A DNA stretch of 64,000 nucleotides from Chloroflexota bacterium (GCA_016191875.1 JACPVG010000005.1:1-64000); one strand, 5' to 3'; counted from the stretch's first letter, positions 50,619-60,548 are shown. The notes: generated by a model from the letters alone, not told the origin. Numbers and translations are program-made.

Positions 50619-51869
50619 ATGAAAAACAAGCTGTTTGGGCTGCTCGCCCTGCTGGTGGTCGCCAGCCTGGTGCTCGCTGCATGCGGGCCCACGGCCACCC
50701 CCAGCGAAGAACCCGCCGGCGAAGAGCCCGCCGCGGAAGAACCCCCCGCGGAAGAACCTGCCGCGGAAGAACCGGCTGAAGAAGCCGCGCCGGTGACCGT
50801 TACCCTTTGGCACTCGCTCAAGGATTCGGAAACCGCCGGCCTGAACGAAATCATCAACGCCTACACCGCAGAGAACCCGAATGTCACCATCGAGACTCTG
50901 TTCGTGCCGTTCGATGATTTGCGCAACAAGTACGAAACCGCCGCCGCCACCGGCGAAGGCCCCGATATCCTGATCGGCGCCGACGACTGGGGTCCGGCCC
51001 TGTACGACGCCCTGCTCGTGGCTGACCTGTCGGATGTGCCGACCGACAATGTCAACGCCGCCGCGCTGGCCGTCGGCCAGTACAACGACGCCCAGGTGGA
51101 ACTACCCTACGTGCTCAAGGGCGTGGTGCTGTTCCGCAATACGGCCATCCAGCCCGAACCGGCCGCCAGCTGGGACGACCTGAAGGCCAAGGCCCAGGCC
51201 GCCACCAGTGGCGATACCTACGGCGCGCTGCTGGAGATCGGCAACTTCTTCTCGTTCGCCCACCTGTACGGTCAGGGCGGGGCGCTGATGAATGCCGACG
51301 GCACCCCGGCCTTCAACACCGAAGCCGGCGCCGCCTGGCTGGCCATGCTGGCCGACTTCAAGGCCCTCGGGGCGGACTCCTGGTACAGCGACAACGACAT
51401 CAACCTGTTCAAGGAAGGCAAGGTGGGTTGGGTCATCGACGGCACCTGGAACCTGGCCGGTTTCTCCGAGGCGCTGGGCGACAACCTGGCGATCGACCCC
51501 TGGCCGGCGGGCATGAGCGGCTTCGTTCAGACTGGCGCCATCATGCTTAGCGCCAATGCCGAAGGCGACGCGGCCCTCGTGGCCAAGGGCTTCATCGGCT
51601 ATCTGCTCACCTCGGAAGCCCAGGCTGCCTTCTACGCCTCCGACGACGCCTTCATCCCCAGCAACACCACCGTGGCTGTGGATGACCCGCTGCGCGCCCA
51701 GGCCCTTGCGGCCTTTGGCGGTGGCACGGCCTGGATCGTGACCCCGGCCATGGGTTCCTACTGGGGCCCGACCGAGACCCTGATCAAGACCGTCATCGAC
51801 GAAGGCACCGACATCACCGAGGCCCTCAACACCGCCGAACAGGCAGTGCTGGACTCGCTCAGCCAGTAG
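50619..51869 (+). CDS. malE: ABC transporter solute-binding lipoprotein, maltose/maltodextrin type
   Basis: The 416-residue protein has a lipobox LAAC, an acidic Glu/Pro/Ala repeat linker (about residues 27-57, EEPAAEEP units), and a family 1 binding-protein fold: VTLWHSLKDSE, NVTIETLFVPFDDLRNKYETAAATGEGPDILIG in outline, and GKVGWVIDGTWNL. Two permeases and two amylases follow, so maltodextrin is the likely ligand. TAGGAGGAAG precedes the ATG. Confidence 0.9.
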   Translation: MKNKLFGLLALLVVASLVLAACGPTATPSEEPAGEEPAAEEPPAEEPAAEEPAEEAAPVTVTLWHSLKDSETAGLNEIINAYTAENPNVTIETLFVPFDDLRNKYETAAATGEGPDILIGADDWGPALYDALLVADLSDVPTDNVNAAALAVGQYNDAQVELPYVLKGVVLFRNTAIQPEPAASWDDLKAKAQAATSGDTYGALLEIGNFFSFAHLYGQGGALMNADGTPAFNTEAGAAWLAMLADFKALGADSWYSDNDINLFKEGKVGWVIDGTWNLAGFSEALGDNLAIDPWPAGMSGFVQTGAIMLSANAEGDAALVAKGFIGYLLTSEAQAAFYASDDAFIPSNTTVAVDDPLRAQALAAFGGGTAWIVTPAMGSYWGPTETLIKTVIDEGTDITEALNTAEQAVLDSLSQ

Positions 51870-51908
51870 TCGTGAACCGTACGTTGTAGGTGCAGTACGT
51901 TGTTCCAG

Positions 51909-51945
51909 GCAGGTGGGCGGCTCCGGTTGCCCACCTGCCTTGTTA
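51909..51945 (+). terminator. Partial terminator or stabilising hairpin between malE and malF
   Basis: GGCAGGTGGGC (51909-51919) pairs perfectly with GCCCACCTGCC (51930-51940), followed by TTGTT. A hairpin at this place often makes the binding protein more abundant than the permeases. TATAAT follows at 51945-51950 and may give a second start for malF. Confidence 0.65.
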
Positions 51946-52016
51946 TAATCGCACAATTCATCGAATTAGCAGCCGCCTGAGCATCACCGCTCCGGCCCGT
52001 TTCAAGGAGGACCATC

Positions 52017-53210
52017 ATGGATGTACCGGCCCCGAAGCCCAGTCTTGCCCCTCCTCCGGGTAAGACTGGCGGCAAGAACCGCTGGACCGAGTCGTTGCGC
52101 GCCTGGGCCTACATCCTCCCTGCCGGGCTGCTCATGCTGGCCATCACGTTCTTTCCCCAGGCCTACCAGGGCTGGATGGCCTTCACGGATTACCGTCTGG
52201 CCAATTTGCGTTTCAATGTCTTTGACCAGGGGACGTGGGAGAAATTCGCTCCGCCGCTGGTCGGGTTTGATAACTTCGTCAAGGTGCTGACCAGCAACTT
52301 GGCCATCGAGAATTACGATTTCGTCCGCCTGCTTAAGTTCAACATCGCCTGGACCGTCTCCAACGTCTTCTTCCACGTCCTGCTCGGCATCGTCATCGCC
52401 CTGGCGCTCAACAGCAAGAACCTCCTTGGCCGCCGCTTCTACCGGGCGGTCTTCGTCCTGCCGTGGGCCATCCCCGGCCTCATCATCGCCTTCACCTGGC
52501 GCAACATGTTCGACCGCCGCTTCGGGGCCATCAACCAGATCATCGGCCGCTTCAACGCCGCCTTCGGCACCGCCTTCCCCACCGATAACCGCTGGCTCGA
52601 TGCCACCGAGCCGCCGGCGGGCGGCAATATCGGCCTGGCGCTGGCATCGGTGGTGCTGGTGCCGCTCCTGCTCTGGGGGCTCAATGCGCTCTTCCGCGCT
52701 CGCCTGCCCTTCTGGCTCAAGCTGCTGCCGCTGCCGGTCATCGCCTGGGCCTTCGTGGAACTTCTCAACATGTACCGCGATTCGCCCATGGCCTTCTGGG
52801 CCGTGCTCATCACCAACATCTGGCTCGGCTGGCCGTTCATGACCGTCATCGCCACCGGCGCGCTGCAATCTATCCCGGAGGAACTGTACGAGGCCGCCCG
52901 CATGGATGGCGCCACCGGCTGGCAGCAATTGGTGAACATCACCCTGCCGCTCTTGCGGCCAGCCATGATTCCGGCCGTGATGGTCGGTACCATCTGGACC
53001 TTCAACAACTTCAACGTCATCTACTTCATCACCCAGGGCGGGCCCTTCGGCCGCACCGAACTGCTGGTGACCCAGGCATACAAACTGGTCTTCACCCAGC
53101 GCCTGTACGGCGTGGCGGCGGCCTTCAGCATCGTGGTGTTCTTCGTGCTGCTGATCATCACCATCCTTCAAAACCGCGTCACCCGCGCCACGGAGGCCTA
53201 CTATGAATAA
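52017..53210 (+). CDS. malF: ABC sugar permease, MalF type
   Basis: The 397-residue protein has eight or so membrane spans and the cytoplasmic EAA loop (EELYEAARMDGATGWQQLVNITLPLLRP in outline) that couples to the ATPase. A large periplasmic loop and the overall size match MalF rather than the smaller UgpA type. It overlaps malG by eight bases. AAGGAGG lies seven bases before the ATG. Confidence 0.92.
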   Translation: MDVPAPKPSLAPPPGKTGGKNRWTESLRAWAYILPAGLLMLAITFFPQAYQGWMAFTDYRLANLRFNVFDQGTWEKFAPPLVGFDNFVKVLTSNLAIENYDFVRLLKFNIAWTVSNVFFHVLLGIVIALALNSKNLLGRRFYRAVFVLPWAIPGLIIAFTWRNMFDRRFGAINQIIGRFNAAFGTAFPTDNRWLDATEPPAGGNIGLALASVVLVPLLLWGLNALFRARLPFWLKLLPLPVIAWAFVELLNMYRDSPMAFWAVLITNIWLGWPFMTVIATGALQSIPEELYEAARMDGATGWQQLVNITLPLLRPAMIPAVMVGTIWTFNNFNVIYFITQGGPFGRTELLVTQAYKLVFTQRLYGVAAAFSIVVFFVLLIITILQNRVTRATEAYYE

Positions 53211-54105
53211 CCCGCGCCTTCAGGCCCTCGTCAAGCAGGTCCTGCTCCAGGTCTTCCTGCTTTCGGTCACCCTGGCGGTCATCTTTCCCATTCTATGGAT
53301 GGTCTCCATCGCCGTGGATCCGCGCAACATCGACAAGCCGCTGGAACTCACGCTCATCCCGCCCGGCGCCTCGTTCGAATCCTTTCGCCAGGTGCTGTTT
53401 GAGCCCAGTCCGCTGCTGTGCAGCAACCCCGGCGATGTCGCCACCTGCATGACCTTCGGCAAACTGCTGGTCAACAGCCTGTATGTCTCCCTGGGCACGG
53501 CGTTTTTCGCCGTCATCCTCGGCGCCTCGGCAGCCTATGCCTTCTCACGCTTCCGCTTCATCGGCCGCCAGGCAGGTATGCTGGCCTTCATCGCCCTGCT
53601 GATGCTGCCCGCCACCGCCACGGTCACTCCGCTATATGTGCTGCTCGGCCAGGTCAAGTTCGCCAGTGAACCGCTGCGCACCACCCTGCTCGGCCTCGCC
53701 ATCGCCTACACCTCCGGCACCCTGCCCTTCGCCATCTGGAACCTCAAGGGCTACTTCGACACCGTGCCGGAGGAACTGGAAGAAGCCGCTCTGATCGACG
53801 GCGCTTCCGTCACCCAGGCGTTCTTCCGCATCATCCTGCCGCTCTCGCTGCCTGCTCTGGCCGTCACCGTCCTGCTGGGCTTCATGACCGGTTGGACGGA
53901 ATTCGTCCTGGCCTGGCTGTTTCTGGACAACCCGGCCCGGTTCACTCTGGCGATGGCCCTGCGCTCATTGCAGGGGCAGTTCACCACGCCCTGGTCGATC
54001 TTCTTCGCCATGGCCCTGCTCATGAGCATCCCGCCGGTGCTGTTGTTCTTCGCCCTCCAGCGTTACATCGTCTCCGGCCTCACGGTCGGCGGGGTGAAAG
54101 GCTGA
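53203..54105 (+). CDS. malG: ABC sugar permease, MalG type
   Basis: The 300-residue protein has six membrane spans and an EAA loop (ELEEAALIDGASVTQAFFRIILPLSLPA in outline), and ends YIVSGLTVGGVKG, the classical MalG tail. It pairs with the preceding permease. No ATP-binding subunit gene (malK/msmX) is present in the locus, so the transporter probably uses a shared ATPase encoded elsewhere. Confidence 0.93.
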   Translation: MNNPRLQALVKQVLLQVFLLSVTLAVIFPILWMVSIAVDPRNIDKPLELTLIPPGASFESFRQVLFEPSPLLCSNPGDVATCMTFGKLLVNSLYVSLGTAFFAVILGASAAYAFSRFRFIGRQAGMLAFIALLMLPATATVTPLYVLLGQVKFASEPLRTTLLGLAIAYTSGTLPFAIWNLKGYFDTVPEELEEAALIDGASVTQAFFRIILPLSLPALAVTVLLGFMTGWTEFVLAWLFLDNPARFTLAMALRSLQGQFTTPWSIFFAMALLMSIPPVLLFFALQRYIVSGLTVGGVKG

Positions 54106-54107
54106 CG

Positions 54108-55742
54108 GTGGGAACGATCCGGCGACGAAACTCCAAGAGGCCCTTGCACAAGGGCCTCTTTGCGCTGGCGGCGCTGGCATGGCTGCTGGCCGCCTGCCAG
54201 CCTGCGCCGGCCCAAACAGCCACCGCCGCCATTCCCGCGGCCACCGCCGCCCCGATCCTCATTCCATACCAGAGCCCGGAGTGGTTCAAACACGCCGTCT
54301 TGTATGAGGTCTACGTGCGCTCGTTCTACGATTCGGACGGCGACGGCATCGGCGACCTGCGCGGCGTGGAGATGAAACTCGACCACGTCCAGAGCCTCGG
54401 GGCCGACGCTATCTGGCTCATGCCCATCTTCCCTTCGCCCTCCCTGCACGGCTACGACGTGACGGACTTCTTCGACATCAACCCGGAATACGGCACGCGG
54501 GCCGACCTGCAAAGCCTGGTCGCCGCCGCTCACGCCCGCGGCCTGCGCATCATCCTCGATTTCGTCCCCTCGCACCTCTCCGAGCAGCATCCCCTGTTCG
54601 TTGAAGCCTACGCCAACCCGGCCTCCGAACACACCGACTGGTTCGTGTTCACAGACGACGAGAACACCCGCTACGCCGGCTTCGCCGACAACACCGAGAT
54701 GCCGCGTTTCAACCACTACAACCCCGAGGTGGTCGAATACCTGATCGAAGCTGCCTTGTTCTGGCTCGACCTGGATGGCGACGGCGATTATTCCGACGGC
54801 ATCGACGGCTTCCGGGTGGACAACGCCACCTTCCCGCCCCAGGAATTTTTCATCAGCCTGCGCCAGGCGGTCAAGGCCGCCAACCCGGAGGCCCTGCTCC
54901 TTGGCGAAACCTGGGTGACCGACCCGCGCAGTCTGAGCATCTACTACCCGGACCAGTTCGACGCTTTGTTCGACTTCCCCCTGTACAGCGCCCTGCAGGG
55001 CGGCCCGAACAGCCCCGGCGACGGGGTGCTGAACGGCAAGGGCTTTGCCAGCCTGCTCGCTTCGCTGTTCGAGGAACAGGAGCAGCGCTACCCGGCCGAA
55101 GGGCTGCGAGTGCGCTTCTTGAGCAACCACGATACTGACCGCATCGCCACCGAGGTGCGCCGCGATCCGGCCCGCCAGCGCCTGGCGGCCAGCCTGCTGG
55201 CCTGCCTGCCCGGGCCGGTCATGCTCTATTACGGCGAGGAGATCGGCATGCCGGGCCAGAAAGGCACCAGCCCGTGGTGGGACGCCTACCGCCGCGCCCC
55301 GCTGGACTGGTACGCCGCCGAAGAAGGCCCCGGCCAGGCCACCTGGTTCATGCAGCCCGACCGCGGCAACCAGCCCTTTGACGGCATCAGCGTCGAAGAG
55401 CAGGATGGCGACCCGGCCAGCCTGCTCAATGTGTACCGCGCCATACTGGCCCTGCGCAGATCCACGCCCGCCCTGCTCACAGACGCCATCGCCTTCCCGG
55501 CCGCCGACGGCCTGGGCAAGACCGGCGTGGTCTTCCAGCGCAGCGCCGGCGCAGCCGCCATCCTATGCGCCTACAACTTCGGCGAGGAGCCGCTGGAGGT
55601 TGCCCTCACCGGCCTGCCCTTCGCGGCCGGCCCGCTGACCGACCTGCTGACCGGCGCGCCTCTGCCGGTCCTCTTTGACTCCGCCCAGGTTTATACCCTC
55701 GCGCTGCCGCCCCTCACCGCCTTCTGGCTGGCGGGCGAGTAG
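54108..55742 (+). CDS. Lipid-anchored alpha-amylase (GH13)
   Basis: The 544-residue protein starts with GTG two bases after malG and has a lipobox LAAC. The GH13 regions are all present: DFVPSHLS (I), GFRVDNA with nucleophile Asp (II), LLGETW with acid/base Glu (III) and FLSNHDTDRIA (IV). It should cut starch or maltodextrin outside the membrane for the adjacent transporter. A TTG at 54144 is an alternative start. The first codons contain a strong hairpin. Confidence 0.9.
   Translation: MGTIRRRNSKRPLHKGLFALAALAWLLAACQPAPAQTATAAIPAATAAPILIPYQSPEWFKHAVLYEVYVRSFYDSDGDGIGDLRGVEMKLDHVQSLGADAIWLMPIFPSPSLHGYDVTDFFDINPEYGTRADLQSLVAAAHARGLRIILDFVPSHLSEQHPLFVEAYANPASEHTDWFVFTDDENTRYAGFADNTEMPRFNHYNPEVVEYLIEAALFWLDLDGDGDYSDGIDGFRVDNATFPPQEFFISLRQAVKAANPEALLLGETWVTDPRSLSIYYPDQFDALFDFPLYSALQGGPNSPGDGVLNGKGFASLLASLFEEQEQRYPAEGLRVRFLSNHDTDRIATEVRRDPARQRLAASLLACLPGPVMLYYGEEIGMPGQKGTSPWWDAYRRAPLDWYAAEEGPGQATWFMQPDRGNQPFDGISVEEQDGDPASLLNVYRAILALRRSTPALLTDAIAFPAADGLGKTGVVFQRSAGAAAILCAYNFGEEPLEVALTGLPFAAGPLTDLLTGAPLPVLFDSAQVYTLALPPLTAFWLAGE
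54135..54160 (+). other. Hairpin inside the start of the amylase gene
   Basis: AAGAGGCCCTTG (54135-54146) pairs perfectly with CAAGGGCCTCTT (54149-54160) around a two-base loop, followed by TGCG. With 12 pairs it is terminator-strong but has no U tract. It falls in codons 10-18 of the annotated amylase, and may limit amylase expression relative to the transporter. Confidence 0.6.
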
Positions 55743-55814
55743 GTGAATTTCGCCTATCACGCAATCCGTGATGCGTGACCACCCGACTTCAAGACCACGA
55801 GACCTCAGGACTTC

Positions 55815-57446
55815 ATGGAAGATTTCATTTTCGGCACCGTCGCCACTGACGAACTCAAACTCCTCAACCACCGCGCCGCGCAGGAGGGCCTGCAGCACAT
55901 GCACCGGCTTTCCCCGGCCATCCCCCAGCCCGGCATGCCGGTCACGCTCACGGTCGTCACCGGGCCGGACCAGCCCGCCGAGCGCATGGCCGCCTACCTG
56001 ACCACCGACGGCCGGGAACCGCGCGGCGGCCGCGGCGCGGCCGAAACCGGCATCGCCGTTCCCTTCGCCCCCGGCCGGGTGACATGGAGTACGCTCCTGT
56101 GGGGCTATCTCCAGGAATGGCACGCCGACCTGCCCGCCCAGCCGGACGGCACGCTGGTGCGCTACAAGATCAGCGCCTGGTGCGAACGCGGCAGCGAAAC
56201 CTACGCCGACTGGCCCGAAAGCAAGACCCGCATCGAGCTCGCCACCGACGCCTGGTTCAAGGGCCAGCCCTGGCCGGACACAAAACCCGGCGACCCGGCG
56301 CGCGGCAAGGTTTTCTCCTACATCGTCGGCAAGGCCAAGGCCCCGGCCTGGGCGCACTCCTCCGTCATCTATCAGGTCTTCGTGGACCGCTTCCACCCTG
56401 GCCAGGGGCGCGCCTGGCTGCCGGCCCGCGACCTGCACGACCGCCACGGCGGCACGCTGTGGGGCGTGGCTGAAAAACTCGACCACATCCAGCGCCTGGG
56501 GGCGGACGCCCTCTGGCTCAGCCCCACCTGGCCCAGCCCCTCCCATCATGGCTACGACGTGACCGATTACGAACGCACCAACCCCCGCCTGGGCGGCGAC
56601 GAGGCCCTGCGCGCCCTGCTGGCCGAGGCCCACCGGCGCGGCATCCGTGTCATCCTCGACCTGGTGTGCAACCATATTTCAAATCATCATCCCATCTTCG
56701 CCGAGGCGCTCGCCAACCACGCCAGCCCCTACCGCGGCTGGTTCACCTTCGACGACTCGCCCGTCGGCTACCGCTCGTTCTTCGGCACCCACCACATGCC
56801 GCAGGTCAACCTGGAGCACCCCGGCGCGCGCCAGTGGATGCTGGATGTGGCGCAGTTCTGGCTGCGCGAGTTCGATGTGGACGGCTATCGGCTGGACCAC
56901 GCCAACGGCCCCTCGCCGGACTTCTGGCCGGAGTTCACCGCCGCCTGCCTGGAAGCCAAACCGGATGCCTTCGTGTTCGGCGAGGTGGTCGAACCGCCCG
57001 ATGTGCAGAAAGCCTATGAGGGCCGCCTGCACGGCCTGCTGGATTTTCACCTGTGCGACCATCTGCGCAAGGCCTACGGCTACCGCAGCCTGCCCGAGGA
57101 ACAGTTCGAGACCTTCCTCCAGCGCCACCGGGCCTACTTCCCGGACGACGACGAGTTCGTCATGCTGACCTTCGTGGACAACCACGACATGGACCGCTTC
57201 AGGTTTATCGCCGGCGGGGATACCGCCCGGCTGAAAAAGGCTGCCGCCGTGCAGTTCGCCCAGCCCGGCACGCCGGTCATCTACTACGGTACCGAGCTCG
57301 GCCTGAGCCAGCAGGTGAGCATCAAGGACGTCAAGCAGTTCGACGCCAGCCGCGCTCCGATGGTCTGGGACGAAGCCGCGCAGGATTTGGAGTTGTTCGA
57401 GTTCTATCAGGGGTTGGTGGCGGGGAGGGTAGGGAAGAGAAGTTGA
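55815..57446 (+). CDS. Cytoplasmic GH13 enzyme (neopullulanase/maltogenic amylase type)
   Basis: The 543-residue protein has an N-terminal beta-sandwich (about residues 1-170, CBM34-like) and a GH13 barrel: VIYQVFVDRFHPG, DLVCNHIS, GYRLDHAN (nucleophile), VFGEVVE (acid/base) and TFVDNHDMDRF. There is no signal peptide, so it probably processes imported maltodextrins. It follows the secreted amylase by 72 bases, and the last 30 residues look shorter than usual, lacking most of the C-terminal beta domain. Confidence 0.88.
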   Translation: MEDFIFGTVATDELKLLNHRAAQEGLQHMHRLSPAIPQPGMPVTLTVVTGPDQPAERMAAYLTTDGREPRGGRGAAETGIAVPFAPGRVTWSTLLWGYLQEWHADLPAQPDGTLVRYKISAWCERGSETYADWPESKTRIELATDAWFKGQPWPDTKPGDPARGKVFSYIVGKAKAPAWAHSSVIYQVFVDRFHPGQGRAWLPARDLHDRHGGTLWGVAEKLDHIQRLGADALWLSPTWPSPSHHGYDVTDYERTNPRLGGDEALRALLAEAHRRGIRVILDLVCNHISNHHPIFAEALANHASPYRGWFTFDDSPVGYRSFFGTHHMPQVNLEHPGARQWMLDVAQFWLREFDVDGYRLDHANGPSPDFWPEFTAACLEAKPDAFVFGEVVEPPDVQKAYEGRLHGLLDFHLCDHLRKAYGYRSLPEEQFETFLQRHRAYFPDDDEFVMLTFVDNHDMDRFRFIAGGDTARLKKAAAVQFAQPGTPVIYYGTELGLSQQVSIKDVKQFDASRAPMVWDEAAQDLELFEFYQGLVAGRVGKRS

Positions 57447-57470
57447 TCCAAATCAATCCCTTGCTATAAT
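57443..57470 (+). promoter_or_regulatory. Promoter for the M3 peptidase gene
   Basis: TTGATC (57443-57448) and TATAAT (57465-57470) have a 16-base spacer, 48 bases before the ATG at 57518, which follows AGGAGA. Confidence 0.7.
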
Positions 57471-57517
57471 CTCCCCGCGCAGCAACAATCCGCCGCCACG
57501 CCGCGACAGGAGACCTC

Positions 57518-59212
57518 ATGTTCAAAGACTTCCCCGCCGACGCCCGCGCCGCCCTGACCTGGGACTGGCACCAGTTCCAGCCCTACTTCGACGCCTTGCG
57601 CGAACACGATCTGAGCGCCGCCACCCTCCAGGAATGGATGCACGCCTGGGACCGCCTCCAGCGCCTGCTGCACGAAGTGCGCGAACGCCTGTACGTCGCC
57701 ACCACCCTTAACACCGCCGACGAAGCCGCCGAGAAAGCCTTCGCCGCCTTCTACGAAAACATCTTTCCCCACAGCCAGGTCGAGAACCAGAAACTGAAGC
57801 AAATGCTGTTGGCAAGCGGGCTGGAGCCGCCTGGTTTCGCGGTGCAGATGCGCAACCTGCGCGCCGAGGCCGCCCTCTACCGCGACCAGAACGTTCCCTT
57901 GCTCGCCGATGAACAGAAACTCAGCAACGAATACGACAAGATCGTCGGCGCCATGGCCGTGACCTGGGACGGCCGGGAAGTGCCCCTGCCGCGCCTGCTG
58001 CCCGTGCTGGAAGAGCAAGACCGGGCGCGCCGCGAACTCGCCTGGCGCACCTATACCGGCCGCTACATGCAGGACGCCGCCAGACTCAAAGACCTGTGGA
58101 CGCGCTTCATGGACCTGCGCGCCCGCATCGCCGCCAACGCCGGCCTGCCGTCTTTCCGCGAATACCGCTGGCAGCAGATGCTGCGCCTGGACTACACCCC
58201 CGAAGACTGCAAACGCTTCCACGCCGCCATCGAGCAGGTCGTCGTCCCGGCCGCCAGAGCCCTGCGCGAGAAACGCCGCCAGAAACTGGGGCTGGAAACC
58301 CTGCGCCCATGGGACACCGAGGTGGACCTCACCGGCCTGCCGCCTCTGCGGCCCTATCAGACCGCCGACGAGCTGAACGCCAAGGCCGCCGCCATCTTCC
58401 ACAAGGTCGATTCTGAACTCGGGGCCCAGTTCGACTGCATGCGGGCCGAAGACCTGCTCGACCTGGAAAGCCGGGTGGGCAAGGCCCCCGGCGGCTACTG
58501 CACCGACTTCCCCCTGGCAGGCCAGCCGTTCATCTTCATGAACGCCGTCGGCCAGCACGGCGATGTGCAGACCCTGCTCCACGAGGCCGGGCACGCCTTC
58601 CACGCCTATGCCGTCTACCAGCTGCCCTACTATCCGCAGTTGCAGATCAGCATGGAGATCGCCGAAGTGGCCTCGATGTCCATGGAACTGCTGGCCGCCC
58701 CTTACCTGGCCGAGTTCTATACCGAGGCCGAGGCCGCCCGGGCGCGGGTGCAGCATCTGGAAGACAGCCTGCTCTTCTGGCCCTACATGGCCGTCGTGGA
58801 CGCCTTCCAGCACTGGGTCTACGAGAACGCCAGCCTGGCGCGCGACGCCGACAGATGCGATGAGGCCTGGAATGAACTCTGGGATCGCTTCGTGCCCGGC
58901 ATCGACTACTCCGGCCTGGAGAAAGAGAAGGCCGCCCGCTGGCTGCGCCAACTGCACATCCACCAGGTGCCCTTCTACTACGTGGATTACGGCCTGGCGC
59001 AACTCGGCGCGGCCCAGGTGTGGGCCAACGCCATTGAAAACCAGGCCGGCGCCACCCGCCAGTACCGCCAGGCCCTCGCCCTGGGCGCCACCCGCACGCT
59101 CCCGGAACTCTACGCCGCCGCGGGCATCAAACTCGCCTTCGACGCCGACACCCTCGGCCGCGCCACGGATTTGATAATGAGCACGATTGAGAAACTTGAA
59201 GCCGTGGGGTAA
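57518..59212 (+). CDS. M3-family oligoendopeptidase
   Basis: The 564-residue protein has the gluzincin motif HEAGHAFH with the downstream third ligand Glu in EVASMSMELLAAP, and family segments YCTDFPLAGQPFIFMN and GIDYSGLEKEKAARWLRQLHIHQVPFYYVDYGLAQ in outline. It should degrade short peptides in the cytoplasm. It is close to pepF-type M3B enzymes. Monocistronic with its own promoter. Confidence 0.94.
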   Translation: MFKDFPADARAALTWDWHQFQPYFDALREHDLSAATLQEWMHAWDRLQRLLHEVRERLYVATTLNTADEAAEKAFAAFYENIFPHSQVENQKLKQMLLASGLEPPGFAVQMRNLRAEAALYRDQNVPLLADEQKLSNEYDKIVGAMAVTWDGREVPLPRLLPVLEEQDRARRELAWRTYTGRYMQDAARLKDLWTRFMDLRARIAANAGLPSFREYRWQQMLRLDYTPEDCKRFHAAIEQVVVPAARALREKRRQKLGLETLRPWDTEVDLTGLPPLRPYQTADELNAKAAAIFHKVDSELGAQFDCMRAEDLLDLESRVGKAPGGYCTDFPLAGQPFIFMNAVGQHGDVQTLLHEAGHAFHAYAVYQLPYYPQLQISMEIAEVASMSMELLAAPYLAEFYTEAEAARARVQHLEDSLLFWPYMAVVDAFQHWVYENASLARDADRCDEAWNELWDRFVPGIDYSGLEKEKAARWLRQLHIHQVPFYYVDYGLAQLGAAQVWANAIENQAGATRQYRQALALGATRTLPELYAAAGIKLAFDADTLGRATDLIMSTIEKLEAVG

Positions 59213-59321
59213 GGAAGCCAGGTGATCGGGTGACTGGCTTTAATGGCGCCCTGGACGATACAGCCCGCAAATTACCCCTGTAGCCTGGCCCCCTTGTGGG
59301 CGGGGCATTGAGGATTGTCTT

Positions 59322-60149
59322 ATGCCCATCTTCCCCTCGCTTGAAGGCTTCGGCCCCACCCGCGACACACTGCATCTCTACGCTCAGGCGGTGGATGTCT
59401 TTCCGCGCGCCCACGCCGCCGCGCACCCCAAATGGTGGCACATCGGCCTGTGCTGGCAGCCAGGCGGCTTCACCACCGCCGAGATGCCCCTGCCCGGCGG
59501 CGGCGTTTTCCGCCTGGTCATGGATTTCCGGGCCCATCGGATCGAGCTGTACGCCCGCGGCATGGTCGCCGCCGCCTGGGATATGAGCGCCCGGTACACC
59601 GGCACGGCGCTGGGCGACTCGCTCATCGCCGCCGTGGCCGGGCTGGGGGTGCGCGGCGAATACCTGCGCCAGCGCTTCGAGAGCCGCGCGGCGCGCGCCT
59701 ACGACAAGGCCCACGCCGCCGCCTGGTTCGCGGCCGCCGGCCTGGCGCGCGCAGTCTTCGAGCAGCACCGCGCGAACGTGGGCGAAGAGTCCGGCCCCGT
59801 GCATTTATGGCCGCACCACTTCGACCTCACGGCCGAAGTCTTCGGCTCGCGCCGGGTGGAATACGAAGAGCATGGCCAGGTGCAGTCTTTTCCGTCCCAG
59901 CTCAACCTCGGCTTCTCGACCGGCGACGCCAACCACCCTTCCCCGTACTTCTACTCCAACCCGTTCCCCTTCGAAACGAAGAAACTGCTGGGCAAGCCCC
60001 TGCCGCACGGCGCCCGCTGGCAGACTGCGCCTTGGCAGGGCAGCATCCTGCCCTATTCCGAGGTCGCCGGCCGCAACGATGGTCCCACACGCCTGCTGGC
60101 CTACGTCCAAGCGGTCTACAAAGCTGCCCGCCCGATTCTGGAACGGTAA
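59322..60149 (+). CDS. DUF5996-like protein
   Basis: The 275-residue protein has KWWHIGLCWQPGGFTTAEMP, a FRLVMDFRAHRIEL strand, GPVHLWPHHFDLTAEVF and NLGFSTGDANHPSPYFYSNPFPF, the pattern I associate with DUF5996. No catalytic site is known; the conserved W-P-H-H-F-D hints at metal or ligand binding. No membrane span. Assignment is from memory of the family. Confidence 0.75.
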   Translation: MPIFPSLEGFGPTRDTLHLYAQAVDVFPRAHAAAHPKWWHIGLCWQPGGFTTAEMPLPGGGVFRLVMDFRAHRIELYARGMVAAAWDMSARYTGTALGDSLIAAVAGLGVRGEYLRQRFESRAARAYDKAHAAAWFAAAGLARAVFEQHRANVGEESGPVHLWPHHFDLTAEVFGSRRVEYEEHGQVQSFPSQLNLGFSTGDANHPSPYFYSNPFPFETKKLLGKPLPHGARWQTAPWQGSILPYSEVAGRNDGPTRLLAYVQAVYKAARPILER

Positions 60150-60428
60150 TCCCTCTCCATCGGATTCCAGAAATCCGATTGCCCGTTGCGTCGCGCACCC
60201 CAAGCGAGAGTCTTGTCATTCCGAGCCCCGACAGGGGCGAGGAATCTGCCCGGCAGCCTCTTTCAGGATCGTGCATATCAAAGGATTCAAGGATTCAGGC
60301 GGATGCCCCTTCGACACGCTCAGGGCAGGTCCGGCCTGACACGACTGTCTGCAACTTGCCCGTTGCAACAAAGCAGTTACCCATTACCGGTTGCCAATTA
60401 CCCAATACTCGAATCTCAAAATTCCCTC
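60150..60428. other. Intergenic region with degenerate repeats
   Basis: No gene seen. It holds short phrases found widely in such genomes, for example CATTCCGAGCCCC-GACAGGGGCGAGGAATCT (60219-60248, split here) and CCCTTCGACACGCTCAGGGC (60306-60325), which is the degenerate inverse of 10518-10540. Confidence 0.45.
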
Positions 60429-60457
60429 TTGCTTTTTTTCCAGGTTTTGTGTACAAT
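60429..60457 (+). promoter_or_regulatory. Promoter of the ssb operon
   Basis: TTGCTT (60429-60434) and TACAAT (60452-60457) have a 17-base spacer. The resulting leader to ssb would be about 185 bases long and contains a 22-codon ORF. Confidence 0.6.
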
Positions 60458-60548
60458 TGTTCTATAACCGGGTGCGTTACCAACCCCAAACTCGGACGGC
60501 GTTCGTCTGAGACCAGTACACCAGCCGCACACGGTAAGGAGTCCCCAC

